Shown here: positions 1 to 8,677 of the stretch, in pieces
How the letters are laid out: every line of letters begins with the position of its first letter
Numbering within the stretch: position 1 is the stretch's first letter
DNA from: Oscillibacter sp.
GTDB taxonomy: Bacteria; Bacillota; Clostridia; Oscillospirales; Oscillospiraceae
NCBI RefSeq assembly: GCF_028693505.1
Contig: NZ_JAQUVF010000001.1
Location: 87,037-151,036 of the forward strand
Length of the DNA: 64,000 nt
Direction: 5' to 3'
Position numbers and translations under genes: made by a program
The notes under the pieces: model-generated
What the model saw: only the letters and a program-made list of their open reading frames with translations
Database searches by the model: none
Told to the model about the DNA's origin: nothing

Positions 1-210
1 GCCAATGCCAAGACCCGTCCGGACATCATGACGCTTTGCGATATCTGCGGGGCCAAGGTGTCGGACGTTTCAACCACCTCCATGACGATGGAGGTCTCCG
101 ATACGCCGGACCGGCTGGATACGTTTCAGGAGATGATGCGAAAGTTTAATATTCTGGAAGTGGTCCGCACCGGCGTGATCGCGCTGCAAAAGGGCGCGGG
201 AAAAATTTGA
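1..210 (+). CDS. ilvH: Acetolactate synthase small subunit, C-terminal end (partial)
   Basis: Only the last 69 codons are in the window, read from base 1 to the TGA at 208-210. The fragment matches the C-terminal domain of the acetolactate synthase regulatory subunit and aligns with the end of the complete small subunit at 1963-2529 (AKVSDV with AKVIDV; NILEVVRTG with GILEIAKTG). In this family the N-terminal ACT domain, absent here, binds branched-chain amino acids and tunes the catalytic subunit. The catalytic gene starts 28 bases downstream, so the window opens inside an ilv operon that carries two small-subunit genes. It could be a divergent regulatory paralogue; its full length cannot be judged. 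Confidence 0.85.
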   Translation, partial: ANAKTRPDIMTLCDICGAKVSDVSTTSMTMEVSDTPDRLDTFQEMMRKFNILEVVRTGVIALQKGAGKI

Positions 211-238
211 GTGCTTGGGCAAAGAGGGGGAATTCATT

Positions 239-1966
239 TTGAAGATCCGCGCAACACAGGCCATCATGGAATGCCTGCTGGAACAGGAGGTAGACACCGT
301 ATTCGGCTATCCCGGCGGAACGATTTTAAATGTCTACGACGAGCTGTACCGCTATCAGGGAAAAATCCGCCATGTGCTCACGGCCCACGAGCAGGGGGCT
401 TCTCACGCGGCGGACGGCTACGCCCGGTCCACGGGGAAGGTGGGCGTGTGCTTCGCAACCTCCGGTCCCGGCGCTACAAACCTCACCACCGGCATCGCCA
501 CCGCCTATCTGGACTCCTCCCCCGTGGTGTTCATCACCTGCAACGTGGGAGAAAATCTGCTGGGCCGGGACGCCTTTCAGGAGGTGGATTCCACCGGCAT
601 TGCCATGCCCATCACCAAGGCGGCCTTTCTGGTCCGGGATGCCCGGCAGATCCCGGACGTCATGCGGCAGGCCTTCGCCGTGGCGGCCACCGGCAGACCC
701 GGTCCTGTTTTGATCGACTTTTTGAAAAACGTGACTGCCCCCAGTCAGGAGATCGACTATACCTTCATCCCCTGGCGGGAAAACCGGGAAAACCGGGAAA
801 GCAGCGGAATGCAGGCGTTGAACGAAAGCCGCCGGACCCAAAAACCGGAGCCGGATCGGCAGGACATCCGCATTTTGCTGGAGATGATCGCTAAGGCTAA
901 GCGCCCGCTTTTGATTTGCGGCGGCGGCGTTGTCCGGGGCAGAGCCCACCGGGAATTCCGGGCGTTTGCCGAAAAGCTGGACGCGCCCGTGGCCATCACG
1001 CTGATGGGCGGCGGCGCCTTTCCCGGCGGGCACCCGCTCACCACCGGCATGATCGGAATGCATGGCTCCCGGGCCTCCAACGTGGCCTGCGACGAGTGCG
1101 ATCTGCTCATCGCCGTGGGCAGCAGGTTTTCCGACCGGGTGGCGCTGGACCCCGCCACCTTTGCCGCCCAGAGCAAGATCGTGCAAATCGACATCGACCG
1201 GGCCGAGATCGACAAAAACGTGGTGACGGACCACCACATCATCGGCTCCGCCCGTAGGGTGCTCTCCCTTTTAAACGAGGAGATGCCCCAGTATCACCAC
1301 GAGGAGTGGAAGACGCGGATTTTGCCCCTGCGCGCGCCCTCCGCCGCGCCGGAGAGCGAGCATTTGACGCCCCAGCAGATTCTGGAGATCATCCGCCAGC
1401 GCGCGCCGAAGGACGCCATCGTGGCAACGGACGTGGGCCAGCATCAGATGTGGGCCATCAAGTACCTGCATTTCGACTATCCCGGCCAGCTGCTCACCAG
1501 CGGCGGCTTTGGCACCATGGGCTTCGGCCTTGGGGCCGCCATCGGCGCGCAGATGGGAAATCCCGACAAGCGGGTGCTCCACATCACCGGCGACGGGTGC
1601 TTCCGCATGAACTGCCACGAGCTGTGCACGGTGGAGCATTACGGACTGCCCATCGTGTCCGTGGTGTTTAACAACGGGACGCTGGGCATGGTGCGCCAGT
1701 GGCAAAACCTCATTTACGACAAGCGCTTTTCCGAAACCACGCTGGACCGTGGCCCGGATTTTGTGAAGCTGGCGGAGGCTTACGGCCTCAGGGGCTTCCG
1801 CGTGACAAACCGGGCGGAGATGGAGGACGCGCTGGAACAGGCGCTTGCCGGGGGAAATGGCGCCGTCATCGACTGCGTGCTGGACGCAGACGAGATGGTG
1901 CGGCCCATGGTGGCGGCAGGGTCCCCCATCACCGACTTTTTACTCAATGAGGAGGGACGCGCATGA
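239..1966 (+). CDS. ilvB: Acetolactate synthase, large catalytic subunit
   Basis: 575-residue thiamine-diphosphate enzyme that condenses pyruvate into 2-acetolactate (or pyruvate plus 2-oxobutyrate into acetohydroxybutyrate), the first committed step to valine, leucine and isoleucine. Seen: GYPGG near residue 25, the HEQGASHAADGYAR block carrying the catalytic glutamate, a central FAD/NAD-like domain, and the thiamine-diphosphate motif GDGCFRMNCHEL near residue 450. Length is normal for the family. The open frame extends to a TTG at 215, but the TTG at 239 has AAAGAGGGGG eight bases upstream and gives the usual N-terminus MKIRATQAIMECL, so I start there. It overlaps the next gene by four bases (ATGA), implying coupled translation of the two subunits. 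Confidence 0.95.
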   Translation: MKIRATQAIMECLLEQEVDTVFGYPGGTILNVYDELYRYQGKIRHVLTAHEQGASHAADGYARSTGKVGVCFATSGPGATNLTTGIATAYLDSSPVVFITCNVGENLLGRDAFQEVDSTGIAMPITKAAFLVRDARQIPDVMRQAFAVAATGRPGPVLIDFLKNVTAPSQEIDYTFIPWRENRENRESSGMQALNESRRTQKPEPDRQDIRILLEMIAKAKRPLLICGGGVVRGRAHREFRAFAEKLDAPVAITLMGGGAFPGGHPLTTGMIGMHGSRASNVACDECDLLIAVGSRFSDRVALDPATFAAQSKIVQIDIDRAEIDKNVVTDHHIIGSARRVLSLLNEEMPQYHHEEWKTRILPLRAPSAAPESEHLTPQQILEIIRQRAPKDAIVATDVGQHQMWAIKYLHFDYPGQLLTSGGFGTMGFGLGAAIGAQMGNPDKRVLHITGDGCFRMNCHELCTVEHYGLPIVSVVFNNGTLGMVRQWQNLIYDKRFSETTLDRGPDFVKLAEAYGLRGFRVTNRAEMEDALEQALAGGNGAVIDCVLDADEMVRPMVAAGSPITDFLLNEEGRA

Positions 1967-2529
1967 AACGGCAGCTGGACACAAAGCGCAAGCTCTACAC
2001 CCTGTGCATTCTGGTGCAGGACATTCCCGGCGTTTTAAGTCAGGTGGCCCGCCTGTTTTCCCGGAAGGGGTATAACATTGAATCCATTGTCTCCGGCGAG
2101 ACGGATCTGCCCGGCATCACCCGCATTACCATCGGCATTCTGGCGGATCAGGGCATGATCGAGCAGATTGCCGCCCAGTGCAGCAAGCTCCTGCCGGTGA
2201 CGGCGGTGAAGATTTTGGACGAGGAGACCTCCATCCGGCGGGAAGTCGCGCTGGTGAAGGTGGGCGCGGCGGACCGCAACGCCCGGGACGAGGTCATTCA
2301 GCTGGCAAACATCTTCCGGGCCAAGGTCATCGACGTGGGACGGGAGTCCCTGACCCTTGGCATTTTCGGCAGCGGCAGCAAAATCACGGCGCTCATCGGA
2401 ATGCTGACGGATTTCGGCATTCTGGAGATCGCAAAAACCGGTACTATCGCAATCGAGAGAGGGCGTAGCACGATATACGATGACAATAAATTGAAGGAGG
2501 AATATGATTATGGCAAACATGTTTTATGA
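1963..2529 (+). CDS. ilvN: Acetolactate synthase small regulatory subunit
   Basis: 188 residues. An N-terminal ACT domain (about residues 10-85, including [15 protein letters not shown]) is followed by the conserved C-terminal activation domain. The family binds valine and regulates the IlvB catalytic subunit. Its ATG overlaps the ilvB stop, and its own end overlaps the start of ilvC by 20 bases, so ilvB, ilvN and ilvC form a tight operon. A second small-subunit gene lies at the left edge of the window, so this is one of two paralogues flanking ilvB. Confidence 0.93.
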   Translation: MKRQLDTKRKLYTLCILVQDIPGVLSQVARLFSRKGYNIESIVSGETDLPGITRITIGILADQGMIEQIAAQCSKLLPVTAVKILDEETSIRREVALVKVGAADRNARDEVIQLANIFRAKVIDVGRESLTLGIFGSGSKITALIGMLTDFGILEIAKTGTIAIERGRSTIYDDNKLKEEYDYGKHVL

Positions 2530-3529
2530 GAAGGACTGTGACCTTGGAAAGTTGGATGGCAAGAAAATTGCCATCATTGGATACGGCTCTCAGGGCCATG
2601 CCCACGCGCTGAACCTGAAGGAGTCCGGCTGTGACGTTTGCGTGGGTCTTCGTGCCGGCAGCAAGAACTGGGCCGCCGCGGAAAAGGCGGGCTTGCAGGT
2701 CAAGACCGTGGCGGAGGCCGCCAAGTGGGGCGACATCGTGATGATCCTGGTGAACGACGAGGTGCAGGCGGAGGTCTACAAAAAAGAAATTGCCTCCAAT
2801 TTGGAAGCCGGCAACACCCTGATGTTCGCCCACGGCTTCAACATCCATTACAAGCAGATCGTCCCCCCCAAGGACGTGGACGTTGTGATGATCGCCCCCA
2901 AGGGCCCCGGCCACACCGTCCGTTCCACTTATGTCAATGGCAAGGGCGTGCCCTGCCTGATCGCCGTAGAGCAGAATCCCACTGGCAAGGCCTATGACGT
3001 CGGTCTTGCCTATGCAGCCGGTATCGGCGGCGCCCGCGGCGGCGTGATGGAGACCACCTTCGACGATGAGACGGAGACGGATCTCTTCGGCGAGCAGGCT
3101 GTTTTGTGCGGCGGCGTGGTGGAGCTGATGAAGATGGGCTTCGAGACGCTGGTGGAGGCAGGCTATGCCCCCGAGAACGCCTATTTCGAGTGCATTCACG
3201 AGATGAAGCTCATCATCGACCTCATCAACAAGGGCGGCGTCGCCATGATGAACTACTCCATCTCCGATACCGCCGAGTACGGCGAATATGTCTCCGGCCC
3301 CCGCATCCTGCCCTACGACGAGACGAAGAAGAACATGAAGGCCGTCCTCACCGACATCCAGAACGGCAAGTTTGCCGGCAAGTGGATCGCCGAGAACAAG
3401 AATGGCCGCACCTTCTTCAATTCCTCCCGCGCCATCCTTGCCAAGCACCCCATGGAGACCGTGGGCGCGGAGCTGCGCCGCAACATGCTCTGGGGCGACG
3501 ACACCGATCCCGATACCGCCTCTAACTGA
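2510..3529 (+). CDS. ilvC: Ketol-acid reductoisomerase (class I)
   Basis: 339 residues, the usual class I length. It converts acetolactate to 2,3-dihydroxyisovalerate with NADPH and Mg2+. Seen: the Rossmann motif [13 protein letters not shown] near residue 24, and the loop LRAGSKNW, whose Arg and Ser are the residues that usually favour NADPH. The C-terminal knotted domain has [17 protein letters not shown] and [13 protein letters not shown], with metal-binding acidic residues. AAGGAGG at 2494-2500 sits only 3 bases before the ATG at 2504 but 9 before the ATG at 2510, so I start at 2510. Confidence 0.96.
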   Translation: MANMFYEKDCDLGKLDGKKIAIIGYGSQGHAHALNLKESGCDVCVGLRAGSKNWAAAEKAGLQVKTVAEAAKWGDIVMILVNDEVQAEVYKKEIASNLEAGNTLMFAHGFNIHYKQIVPPKDVDVVMIAPKGPGHTVRSTYVNGKGVPCLIAVEQNPTGKAYDVGLAYAAGIGGARGGVMETTFDDETETDLFGEQAVLCGGVVELMKMGFETLVEAGYAPENAYFECIHEMKLIIDLINKGGVAMMNYSISDTAEYGEYVSGPRILPYDETKKNMKAVLTDIQNGKFAGKWIAENKNGRTFFNSSRAILAKHPMETVGAELRRNMLWGDDTDPDTASN

Positions 3530-3540
3530 CGCGTCGGCCC

Positions 3541-5202
3541 ATGAGAAGTGATGTAGTCAAAAAGGGCGTCCCCGCCGCCCCCAACCGCTCGCTGCTGTAT
3601 GCCTTGGGGTATACCAAGGAAGAGCTGGAGCGGCCGCTGATCGGCGTGGTGTCCTCCTATAACGAAATTGTCCCCGGCCATATGAATCTGGATAAGATCG
3701 CCGAGGCGGTGAAGGCCGGGGTCCGGGCCGCCGGCGGCACGCCGGTGGAATTCCCCGCCATCGCCGTGTGCGACGGCATCGCCATGGGCCACGTGGGCAT
3801 GAAGTATTCTCTCGTGACCCGGGACCTCATCGCGGACTCCACGGAGGCCATGGCCATGGCCCACCAGTTCGACGGTCTTGTGATGATCCCCAACTGCGAC
3901 AAAAACGTCCCGGGGCTTTTGATGGCGGCGGCCCGGGTGAATATCCCCACCATCTTTGTCTCCGGCGGTCCCATGCTGGCGGGTACCCTCAACGACGGAC
4001 GGCGCACCTGCCTTTCCCATATGTTCGAGGCGGTGGGCGCTTACTACGCGGGCAAGCTGGACGAGGCGGGCGTGGAGGAATATGAAAACAGCGCCTGCCC
4101 GACCTGTGGGTCCTGCTCCGGCATGTACACCGCCAACTCCATGAACTGTCTGACCGAGGCCATCGGCATGGCTCTGCGGGGCAACGGCACCATTCCCGCC
4201 GTCCACTCCGCCCGGCTGCGGCTTGCTAAGCACGCGGGCATGCAGATCATGGACTTGGTGGAAAAGGGCATTCGCCCCCGGGATATCATGACGCCCGCGG
4301 CCTTCCACAATGCCGAAACGGTGGATATGGCCTTAGGCTGCTCCACCAATACCATGCTCCACCTGCCCGCCATTGCCCACGAGTGCGGCATCGCCCTCTC
4401 CTTCGACATGGCAAACGAGATCAGCGGCAAAACGCCGAACCTGTGCCATCTGGCCCCCGCCGGAGACACCTATATGGAGGATCTGGACCGGGCCGGCGGC
4501 GTGTACGCCGTCATGGCGGAGCTTGAAAAGGCAGGGCTGCTGGATACCGGCCTTCTCACCTGCACCGGCAAAACGGTGGGTGAAAATCTCACGGGGGTGG
4601 TGAACCGGAATCCGGAGCTGATCCGAAGCGTGGAAAATCCCTTCTCCAAAACCGGCGGCATCGCCGTTTTGAAGGGCAATCTGGCCCCCGACGGATGCGT
4701 GGTGAAGCAGTCCGCCGTGGCAAGCGAGATGATGCATCACACCGGTCCCGCCCGGGTGTTTGACTGCGAGGACGACGCCATCCGCGCCATCTACGACGGC
4801 AAGATCGTCGCCGGGGACGTGGTGGTCATCCGCTATGAAGGACCCAAGGGCGGACCCGGCATGCGGGAGATGCTCAACCCCACCTCCGCCATCGCGGGCA
4901 TGGGGCTGGACAAGGACGTGGCACTCATTACCGACGGCCGCTTCTCCGGGGCTACCCGGGGCGCGTCCATCGGACACGTCAGCCCGGAGGCCGCCTCTGG
5001 CGGACCCATTGGACTGGTGGAGGAGGGCGACCTCATTGCCATCGACATTCCGGGCCATACCATCGAGCTGCAGGTGTCGCCTGAGGCGCTGGCGCAGCGC
5101 AGGGCGGCGTGGGTCTGCCCGGAGCCCCGCATCAAAACGGGGTATCTGGCCCGCTATGCCAAAATGGTGTCCTCGGCGGACCGGGGCGCCGTGCTGGAAT
5201 AA
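3541..5202 (+). CDS. ilvD: Dihydroxy-acid dehydratase
   Basis: 553 residues. It dehydrates 2,3-dihydroxyisovalerate to 2-oxoisovalerate and the isoleucine equivalent. Iron-sulfur cluster cysteines are visible in PNCDKNVPG (about residue 119) and [18 protein letters not shown] (about residue 186). GRFSGATRG lies near residue 466 in the C-terminal domain. It follows ilvC by 11 bases and has only a weak ribosome-binding site, so translation probably depends on ribosomes arriving from ilvC. With ilvBNC this gives the shared steps of valine and isoleucine synthesis up to the transaminase, which is not in the window. Confidence 0.96.
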   Translation: MRSDVVKKGVPAAPNRSLLYALGYTKEELERPLIGVVSSYNEIVPGHMNLDKIAEAVKAGVRAAGGTPVEFPAIAVCDGIAMGHVGMKYSLVTRDLIADSTEAMAMAHQFDGLVMIPNCDKNVPGLLMAAARVNIPTIFVSGGPMLAGTLNDGRRTCLSHMFEAVGAYYAGKLDEAGVEEYENSACPTCGSCSGMYTANSMNCLTEAIGMALRGNGTIPAVHSARLRLAKHAGMQIMDLVEKGIRPRDIMTPAAFHNAETVDMALGCSTNTMLHLPAIAHECGIALSFDMANEISGKTPNLCHLAPAGDTYMEDLDRAGGVYAVMAELEKAGLLDTGLLTCTGKTVGENLTGVVNRNPELIRSVENPFSKTGGIAVLKGNLAPDGCVVKQSAVASEMMHHTGPARVFDCEDDAIRAIYDGKIVAGDVVVIRYEGPKGGPGMREMLNPTSAIAGMGLDKDVALITDGRFSGATRGASIGHVSPEAASGGPIGLVEEGDLIAIDIPGHTIELQVSPEALAQRRAAWVCPEPRIKTGYLARYAKMVSSADRGAVLE

Positions 5203-5210
5203 AACCCATC

Positions 5211-5236
5211 GGGCCGCGCTTTTCGGAGCGCGGCCC
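5211..5236 (+). terminator. Hairpin after ilvD
   Basis: A perfect 10-bp stem (GGGCCGCGCT with AGCGCGGCCC) with a 6-base loop, 8 bases after the ilvD stop. No run of T follows, so it may stabilise the mRNA end or terminate only weakly. Confidence 0.55.
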
Positions 5237-5254
5237 TGAGAGGAAGGAACCGAT

Positions 5255-6565
5255 ATGTACCGAGAACTTGCGCATCTGCTGCTGTACAGCGATCTGGGAC
5301 GGGACGAAATTCTGGTCCGACTCAGTGAGATCTTCCGGGACTGGGAGGGCGGCGCGGCGGACCGGGACGCGCTGGTGGGCCGCATTTATGCCCAGATCAA
5401 GCGACTTTTGGACCTCGCCACCGTCTGCGGCTTTGACGAAAACCTCTGGCAGTGCTATCTCACGTGGCTGCTGATGACAAATCACAACTCCTTCACCCAG
5501 ACCTGCGAGCGGGTGGGCGCCAGCGACGGCAGCGTCAATCACTTTGCCAAAAGCGATTTTGCTGTGTTCCGCCGCCTGATGGATTTTGACTTCGGCCCCA
5601 TCGAGCGGGACCTTGGCATCGACTGCTTTTCCACGGTGTGCCAGTACCGGGCCATCCCCAAGCGGGAGCGGATGTACAACCGGGACATCAGCCAGCAGGT
5701 GGGCACGCTGCGCCGAAAGCTGGCAAGCGCCCGAAGCGCGGACGAGCTGTTTGACCGTTTGACGGACTATTACCGCCAGTACGGCTACGGCGTGTTTGCC
5801 ATGAGCCGGGCCTTTCGCATCCGGCGGGAGGCGGAAGGGGCGGTCTCCTTCCTCCCCATCAGCAATATCGACCGTGTGATGCTGGACGACCTTTTGGGCT
5901 ACGAGTACCAAAAGCAGGAGCTGCGATGCAATACCGAGGCGTTTCTTACCGGCAAGCGGGCCAACAACGTCCTGCTCTACGGCGACGCGGGCACCGGCAA
6001 GTCCACCAGCGTCAAGGCCCTCATCAACGAGTATTTTGATCGGGGACTGCGGATGATCGAGATCTACAAGCACCAGTTTGGGGACCTCTCCGCCATCCTG
6101 GCCCAGATCAAAAACCGCAACTACCGCTTTATCATCTTCATTGACGATCTGTCCTTTGAGGAAAACGAGGTGGAGTACAAATTCCTCAAGGCCGTCATCG
6201 AGGGCGGTGTGGAGACCCGGCCGGACAACGTGCTGATCTACGCCACCTCCAACCGCCGCCACCTCATTCGGGAGACGTGGAACGACCGCACGGACATGGA
6301 GCACCACGGCGACATCCACCGCTCCGACACCATGGAGGAAAAGCTGTCGCTGGCCAGCCGCTTCGGCGTGGCCATCAACTTCAACGCCCCCACGCAAAAG
6401 GAGTATCACGAAATCGTCCGGATGCTGGCGGCGCGCCATGGCATTGCCATGGACGATGATAAGCTGCTGGCCATGGCCAACACTTGGGAGATCCGCCACA
6501 GCGGCTTTTCCGGGCGGACGGCCCAGCAGTTCATCCAGTATCTGGAAGGACTGCCCAAAGAATAA
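5255..6565 (+). CDS. AAA+ ATPase, DUF815 family
   Basis: 436 residues. The C-terminal half carries a P-loop GDAGTGKS (about residue 243) and a Walker B segment FIIFIDDLSFE (about residue 292), followed by TSNRRHLI and a lid region. The N-terminal half (1-200) is helical with no motif I recognise. DUF815 proteins are common in Clostridia. Their substrate is unknown, and a loader or remodelling role is only inferred from the AAA+ fold. It stands alone between a hairpin and a strong terminator. Ribosome-binding site AAGGAA precedes the ATG. Confidence 0.85.
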   Translation: MYRELAHLLLYSDLGRDEILVRLSEIFRDWEGGAADRDALVGRIYAQIKRLLDLATVCGFDENLWQCYLTWLLMTNHNSFTQTCERVGASDGSVNHFAKSDFAVFRRLMDFDFGPIERDLGIDCFSTVCQYRAIPKRERMYNRDISQQVGTLRRKLASARSADELFDRLTDYYRQYGYGVFAMSRAFRIRREAEGAVSFLPISNIDRVMLDDLLGYEYQKQELRCNTEAFLTGKRANNVLLYGDAGTGKSTSVKALINEYFDRGLRMIEIYKHQFGDLSAILAQIKNRNYRFIIFIDDLSFEENEVEYKFLKAVIEGGVETRPDNVLIYATSNRRHLIRETWNDRTDMEHHGDIHRSDTMEEKLSLASRFGVAINFNAPTQKEYHEIVRMLAARHGIAMDDDKLLAMANTWEIRHSGFSGRTAQQFIQYLEGLPKE

Positions 6566-6570
6566 GCGCA

Positions 6571-6608
6571 AAATCCCCGGCGGATGGATCCATCCGCCGG
6601 GGATTTTT
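6571..6608 (+). terminator. Palindromic terminator, bidirectional
   Basis: A perfect 36-base palindrome centred on GATC (6571-6606), with T bases after it on the plus strand and A-rich sequence before it. It ends the DUF815 gene and can also serve the convergent minus-strand gene. Confidence 0.85.
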
Positions 6609-6652
6609 GATAAAAGGCGTCAACTGCGGCAAAGAAGGCCGACGCGTGCGCG

Positions 6653-7255
6653 TCAGTCCTCAGCCTGCGCGGCCTCCACGATCAGCTTCACGCAGGTGTC
6701 GTAGCCGAGAGCGCCGCTGTCGAGGGTCATGTGGTAATTGTGGCTGTCGCCCCACTTTTTTCCGGTGTAGTGGTTATAGTAGGTGTGGCGGCTGCCGTCC
6801 TTTTTGGCAATCATTTTCTGAAGCTCCGTGGCGTTGGTGCAGCCGGTCAGCTCACTGACCCGGACGGCCCGGTGGGTCTCGTCCGCGTGAATAAAGACGT
6901 TGATGCACTCCGCCCCCGCCTGGCGCAAAATATCATCCGCGCAGCGGCCCAGAATGACGCAGGGTCCCTCCTGCGCGAAGTGCAGAATCACCGCCCGCTG
7001 CACGTCGTGGATGGCCTCCTGTGTGTCGTTGTAGTAAATGCTGGAGGCGGAGCAAATGGTTTTAAAGAAGGAATTGGTTCGGGAAACGTCCTCCTGCTCC
7101 TCTTCTACCAGCTCGGGGTCAAAGCCGCTGGCCTTCACGGTCTCCCGGACGATATCGCGGTCGTAGAACGGGATGCCCAGCTTCTCCGCCACCTGCTTGC
7201 CGATGGAGTGTCCGCCCGCGCCGTATTCACGGCTGATGGTGATGATTTTGTTCAT
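6653..7255 (-). CDS. Cytidylate kinase-like protein
   Basis: 200 residues, matching the cytidylate kinase-like family seen in many Clostridia. Seen: N-terminal ISREYGAGGHSIGKQVAEKLG, a P-loop-like nucleotide-binding segment without the canonical GK[ST], then FYDRDIV, CVILGRCADDIL and a C-terminal DSGALGYDTCVKLI. Relatives of CMP kinase phosphorylate small nucleotide-like substrates, but the substrate of this branch is not established and the protein is distinct from Cmk. The ATG is preceded by GGAGGAGAAC. It converges on the DUF815 gene. Confidence 0.8.
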   Translation of the reverse strand: MNKIITISREYGAGGHSIGKQVAEKLGIPFYDRDIVRETVKASGFDPELVEEEQEDVSRTNSFFKTICSASSIYYNDTQEAIHDVQRAVILHFAQEGPCVILGRCADDILRQAGAECINVFIHADETHRAVRVSELTGCTNATELQKMIAKKDGSRHTYYNHYTGKKWGDSHNYHMTLDSGALGYDTCVKLIVEAAQAED

Positions 7256-7412
7256 AGTTCTCCTCCGCTTCCCCGCCGCATACGCGGTACAATTTTCCTG
7301 TAATTATCATATCATATTCCCCGCGTCGGCGCAATCAAAATCTCCGCATCTCCCGGGGGGGCGGGGGAAAGCTTTCGCCCCCGCCCGCAGGGGGCGTGTT
7401 GCCGGTTTGGCG

Positions 7413-7441
7413 TTGACAAACCCGGAAAGTGTGCCTATAAT
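7413..7441 (+). promoter_or_regulatory. Consensus sigma-A promoter of the corA-like gene
   Basis: TTGACA at 7413-7418 and TATAAT at 7436-7441 with a 17-base spacer: a perfect vegetative promoter. It puts the transcription start near 7448, about 190 bases before the CorA start codon, so the message has a long leader. Confidence 0.9.
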
Positions 7442-7447
7442 TTTAAG

Positions 7448-7638
7448 TGTTTACCCTGTGCCACCGGCGGTTTTTGGCGGTGCAAAACGGACGGACGGGC
7501 CGTGAGGGCACAAGCATGGAAAGGATGTGATGGTATGGAGCCGGAGCGAAGTACGGACGTACCTTTATTGGAGAGGAACCATTTATAAGACTGCGTCGTG
7601 CCTTTTGCGGCCCGGCGCCGCGAAAGGACGACTTTGAT
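7448..7638 (+). promoter_or_regulatory. Structured 5' leader of the CorA gene; candidate ion-sensing RNA
   Basis: A hairpin at 7601-7627 has an 11-bp stem (one G-T pair), and its 3' arm contains the CorA ribosome-binding site (GAAAGGA, 7622-7628). Upstream, AGGGCAC at 7505-7511 can pair with GTGCCTT at 7598-7604. That pairing would break the outer part of the sequestering hairpin and enclose about 86 bases as a possible sensing domain. ATGGT (7530-7534) and ACCAT (7578-7582) could pair inside it, and GTACGGACGTAC (7551-7562) forms a small hairpin. I do not recognise the M-box, yybP-ykoY or NiCo consensus here. The rest of the 383-base gap (7256-7412) shows only the minus-strand upstream region of the kinase-like gene, with TATGATAAT as a possible -10. 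Confidence 0.5.
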
Positions 7639-8583
7639 ATGACACATTATTACTTGACGGAGCAAGAGCAGCTCAAAGAGCTCCCGGCCCCCCAGAGCGG
7701 CTGCTGGGTTTCCGTGGTGGCGCCGGACGAGGGGGAGCTAAACCATCTGGCGGAACACTATCAGCTGGATATGGACCTTCTGCGCGCCGCGCTGGATACG
7801 GACGAGCGCTCCCGCATTGACACGGACGAGGGATATACCATGGTGCTGGTGAATATCCCCACGGTGGAGGAGCAAAGCGACAAGGAGCTGTACAGCACCA
7901 TCCCCATGGCCATCCTGATGACCGGGGACGCGATCATCACCGTGTGCAGCGAGGAATCCCCGGTGATTCAGGCTTTCGAGCGGGGGCGGGTGCGGGATTT
8001 TCACACCCAGATGAAGTCCCGGTTTATTTTGCAGTTCCTGTATCGGATTGACACGCTGTACCTCCAGTACCTGCGCAATGTGGATAAAAAGAGCGAAGAG
8101 GTGGAGGCGCAGCTCCATAAGTCCACGCAAAACCGGGAGCTGATCGAGCTTTTAAAGCTGGAAAAGAGCTTGGTCTATTTCACCACGGCGCTGCGCTCCA
8201 ACGAGGCGGTGCTGGAAAAGCTGCTGCGCACGGACCTTGTGAAGAAGTATCCGGAGGACGCGGAGCTTTTAGAGGACGTGATCGTTGAAAACAAGCAGGC
8301 CATTGAGATGGCCAATATTTACAGCGGCATTCTCAGCGGCATGATGGATGCGTTCGCCTCCGTCATCTCCAACAACCTCAATATCGTCATGAAGGTGTTG
8401 GCGATCATCACCATTGTCATGGCCATCCCCACCATGATTTTCAGCGCGTATGGCATGAACGTCAATGTGGCGGGAATGCCGTTTTCCCAGAGCGCGTGGG
8501 GCTTTCCCATCATCATCGGGGTGTCGGTGGCGCTGAGCGTGGTGGTGACGCTGATTTTCAGCAAGCTGAAAATGTTCAAGTGA
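7639..8583 (+). CDS. CorA-family divalent metal channel (Mg2+ type)
   Basis: 314 residues with CorA architecture: an N-terminal cytoplasmic domain, a long helical stalk (about 120-245), and two C-terminal membrane helices joined by the signature YGMNV (GMN motif near residue 274). These homopentameric channels take up Mg2+ and sometimes Co2+ or Ni2+. The ATG at 7639 has AAAGGA ten bases upstream, inside a hairpin that could control translation. It is a single gene with its own promoter and terminator. The ion is inferred from the family. Confidence 0.92.
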   Translation: MTHYYLTEQEQLKELPAPQSGCWVSVVAPDEGELNHLAEHYQLDMDLLRAALDTDERSRIDTDEGYTMVLVNIPTVEEQSDKELYSTIPMAILMTGDAIITVCSEESPVIQAFERGRVRDFHTQMKSRFILQFLYRIDTLYLQYLRNVDKKSEEVEAQLHKSTQNRELIELLKLEKSLVYFTTALRSNEAVLEKLLRTDLVKKYPEDAELLEDVIVENKQAIEMANIYSGILSGMMDAFASVISNNLNIVMKVLAIITIVMAIPTMIFSAYGMNVNVAGMPFSQSAWGFPIIIGVSVALSVVVTLIFSKLKMFK

Positions 8584-8617
8584 CCACCAAAGGCTCCCTG
8601 CTTTAAGAAGCGAAAAT

Positions 8618-8651
8618 AACAAGGCGGACGGCATTTGCCGTCCGCCTTGTT
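8618..8651 (+). terminator. Bidirectional terminator
   Basis: A 15-bp perfect stem (AACAAGGCGGACGGC with its complement) with a 4-base loop, between the convergent CorA and SLH genes. Confidence 0.85.
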
Positions 8652-8677
8652 CAATATGGTCTGGAGGTGCGCTTCTC

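Noticed and set aside
7448..7638. M-box (ykoK) magnesium riboswitch before CorA.
   Set aside because: The conserved M-box core sequences as I know them are not present; kept only as an unassigned structured leader.
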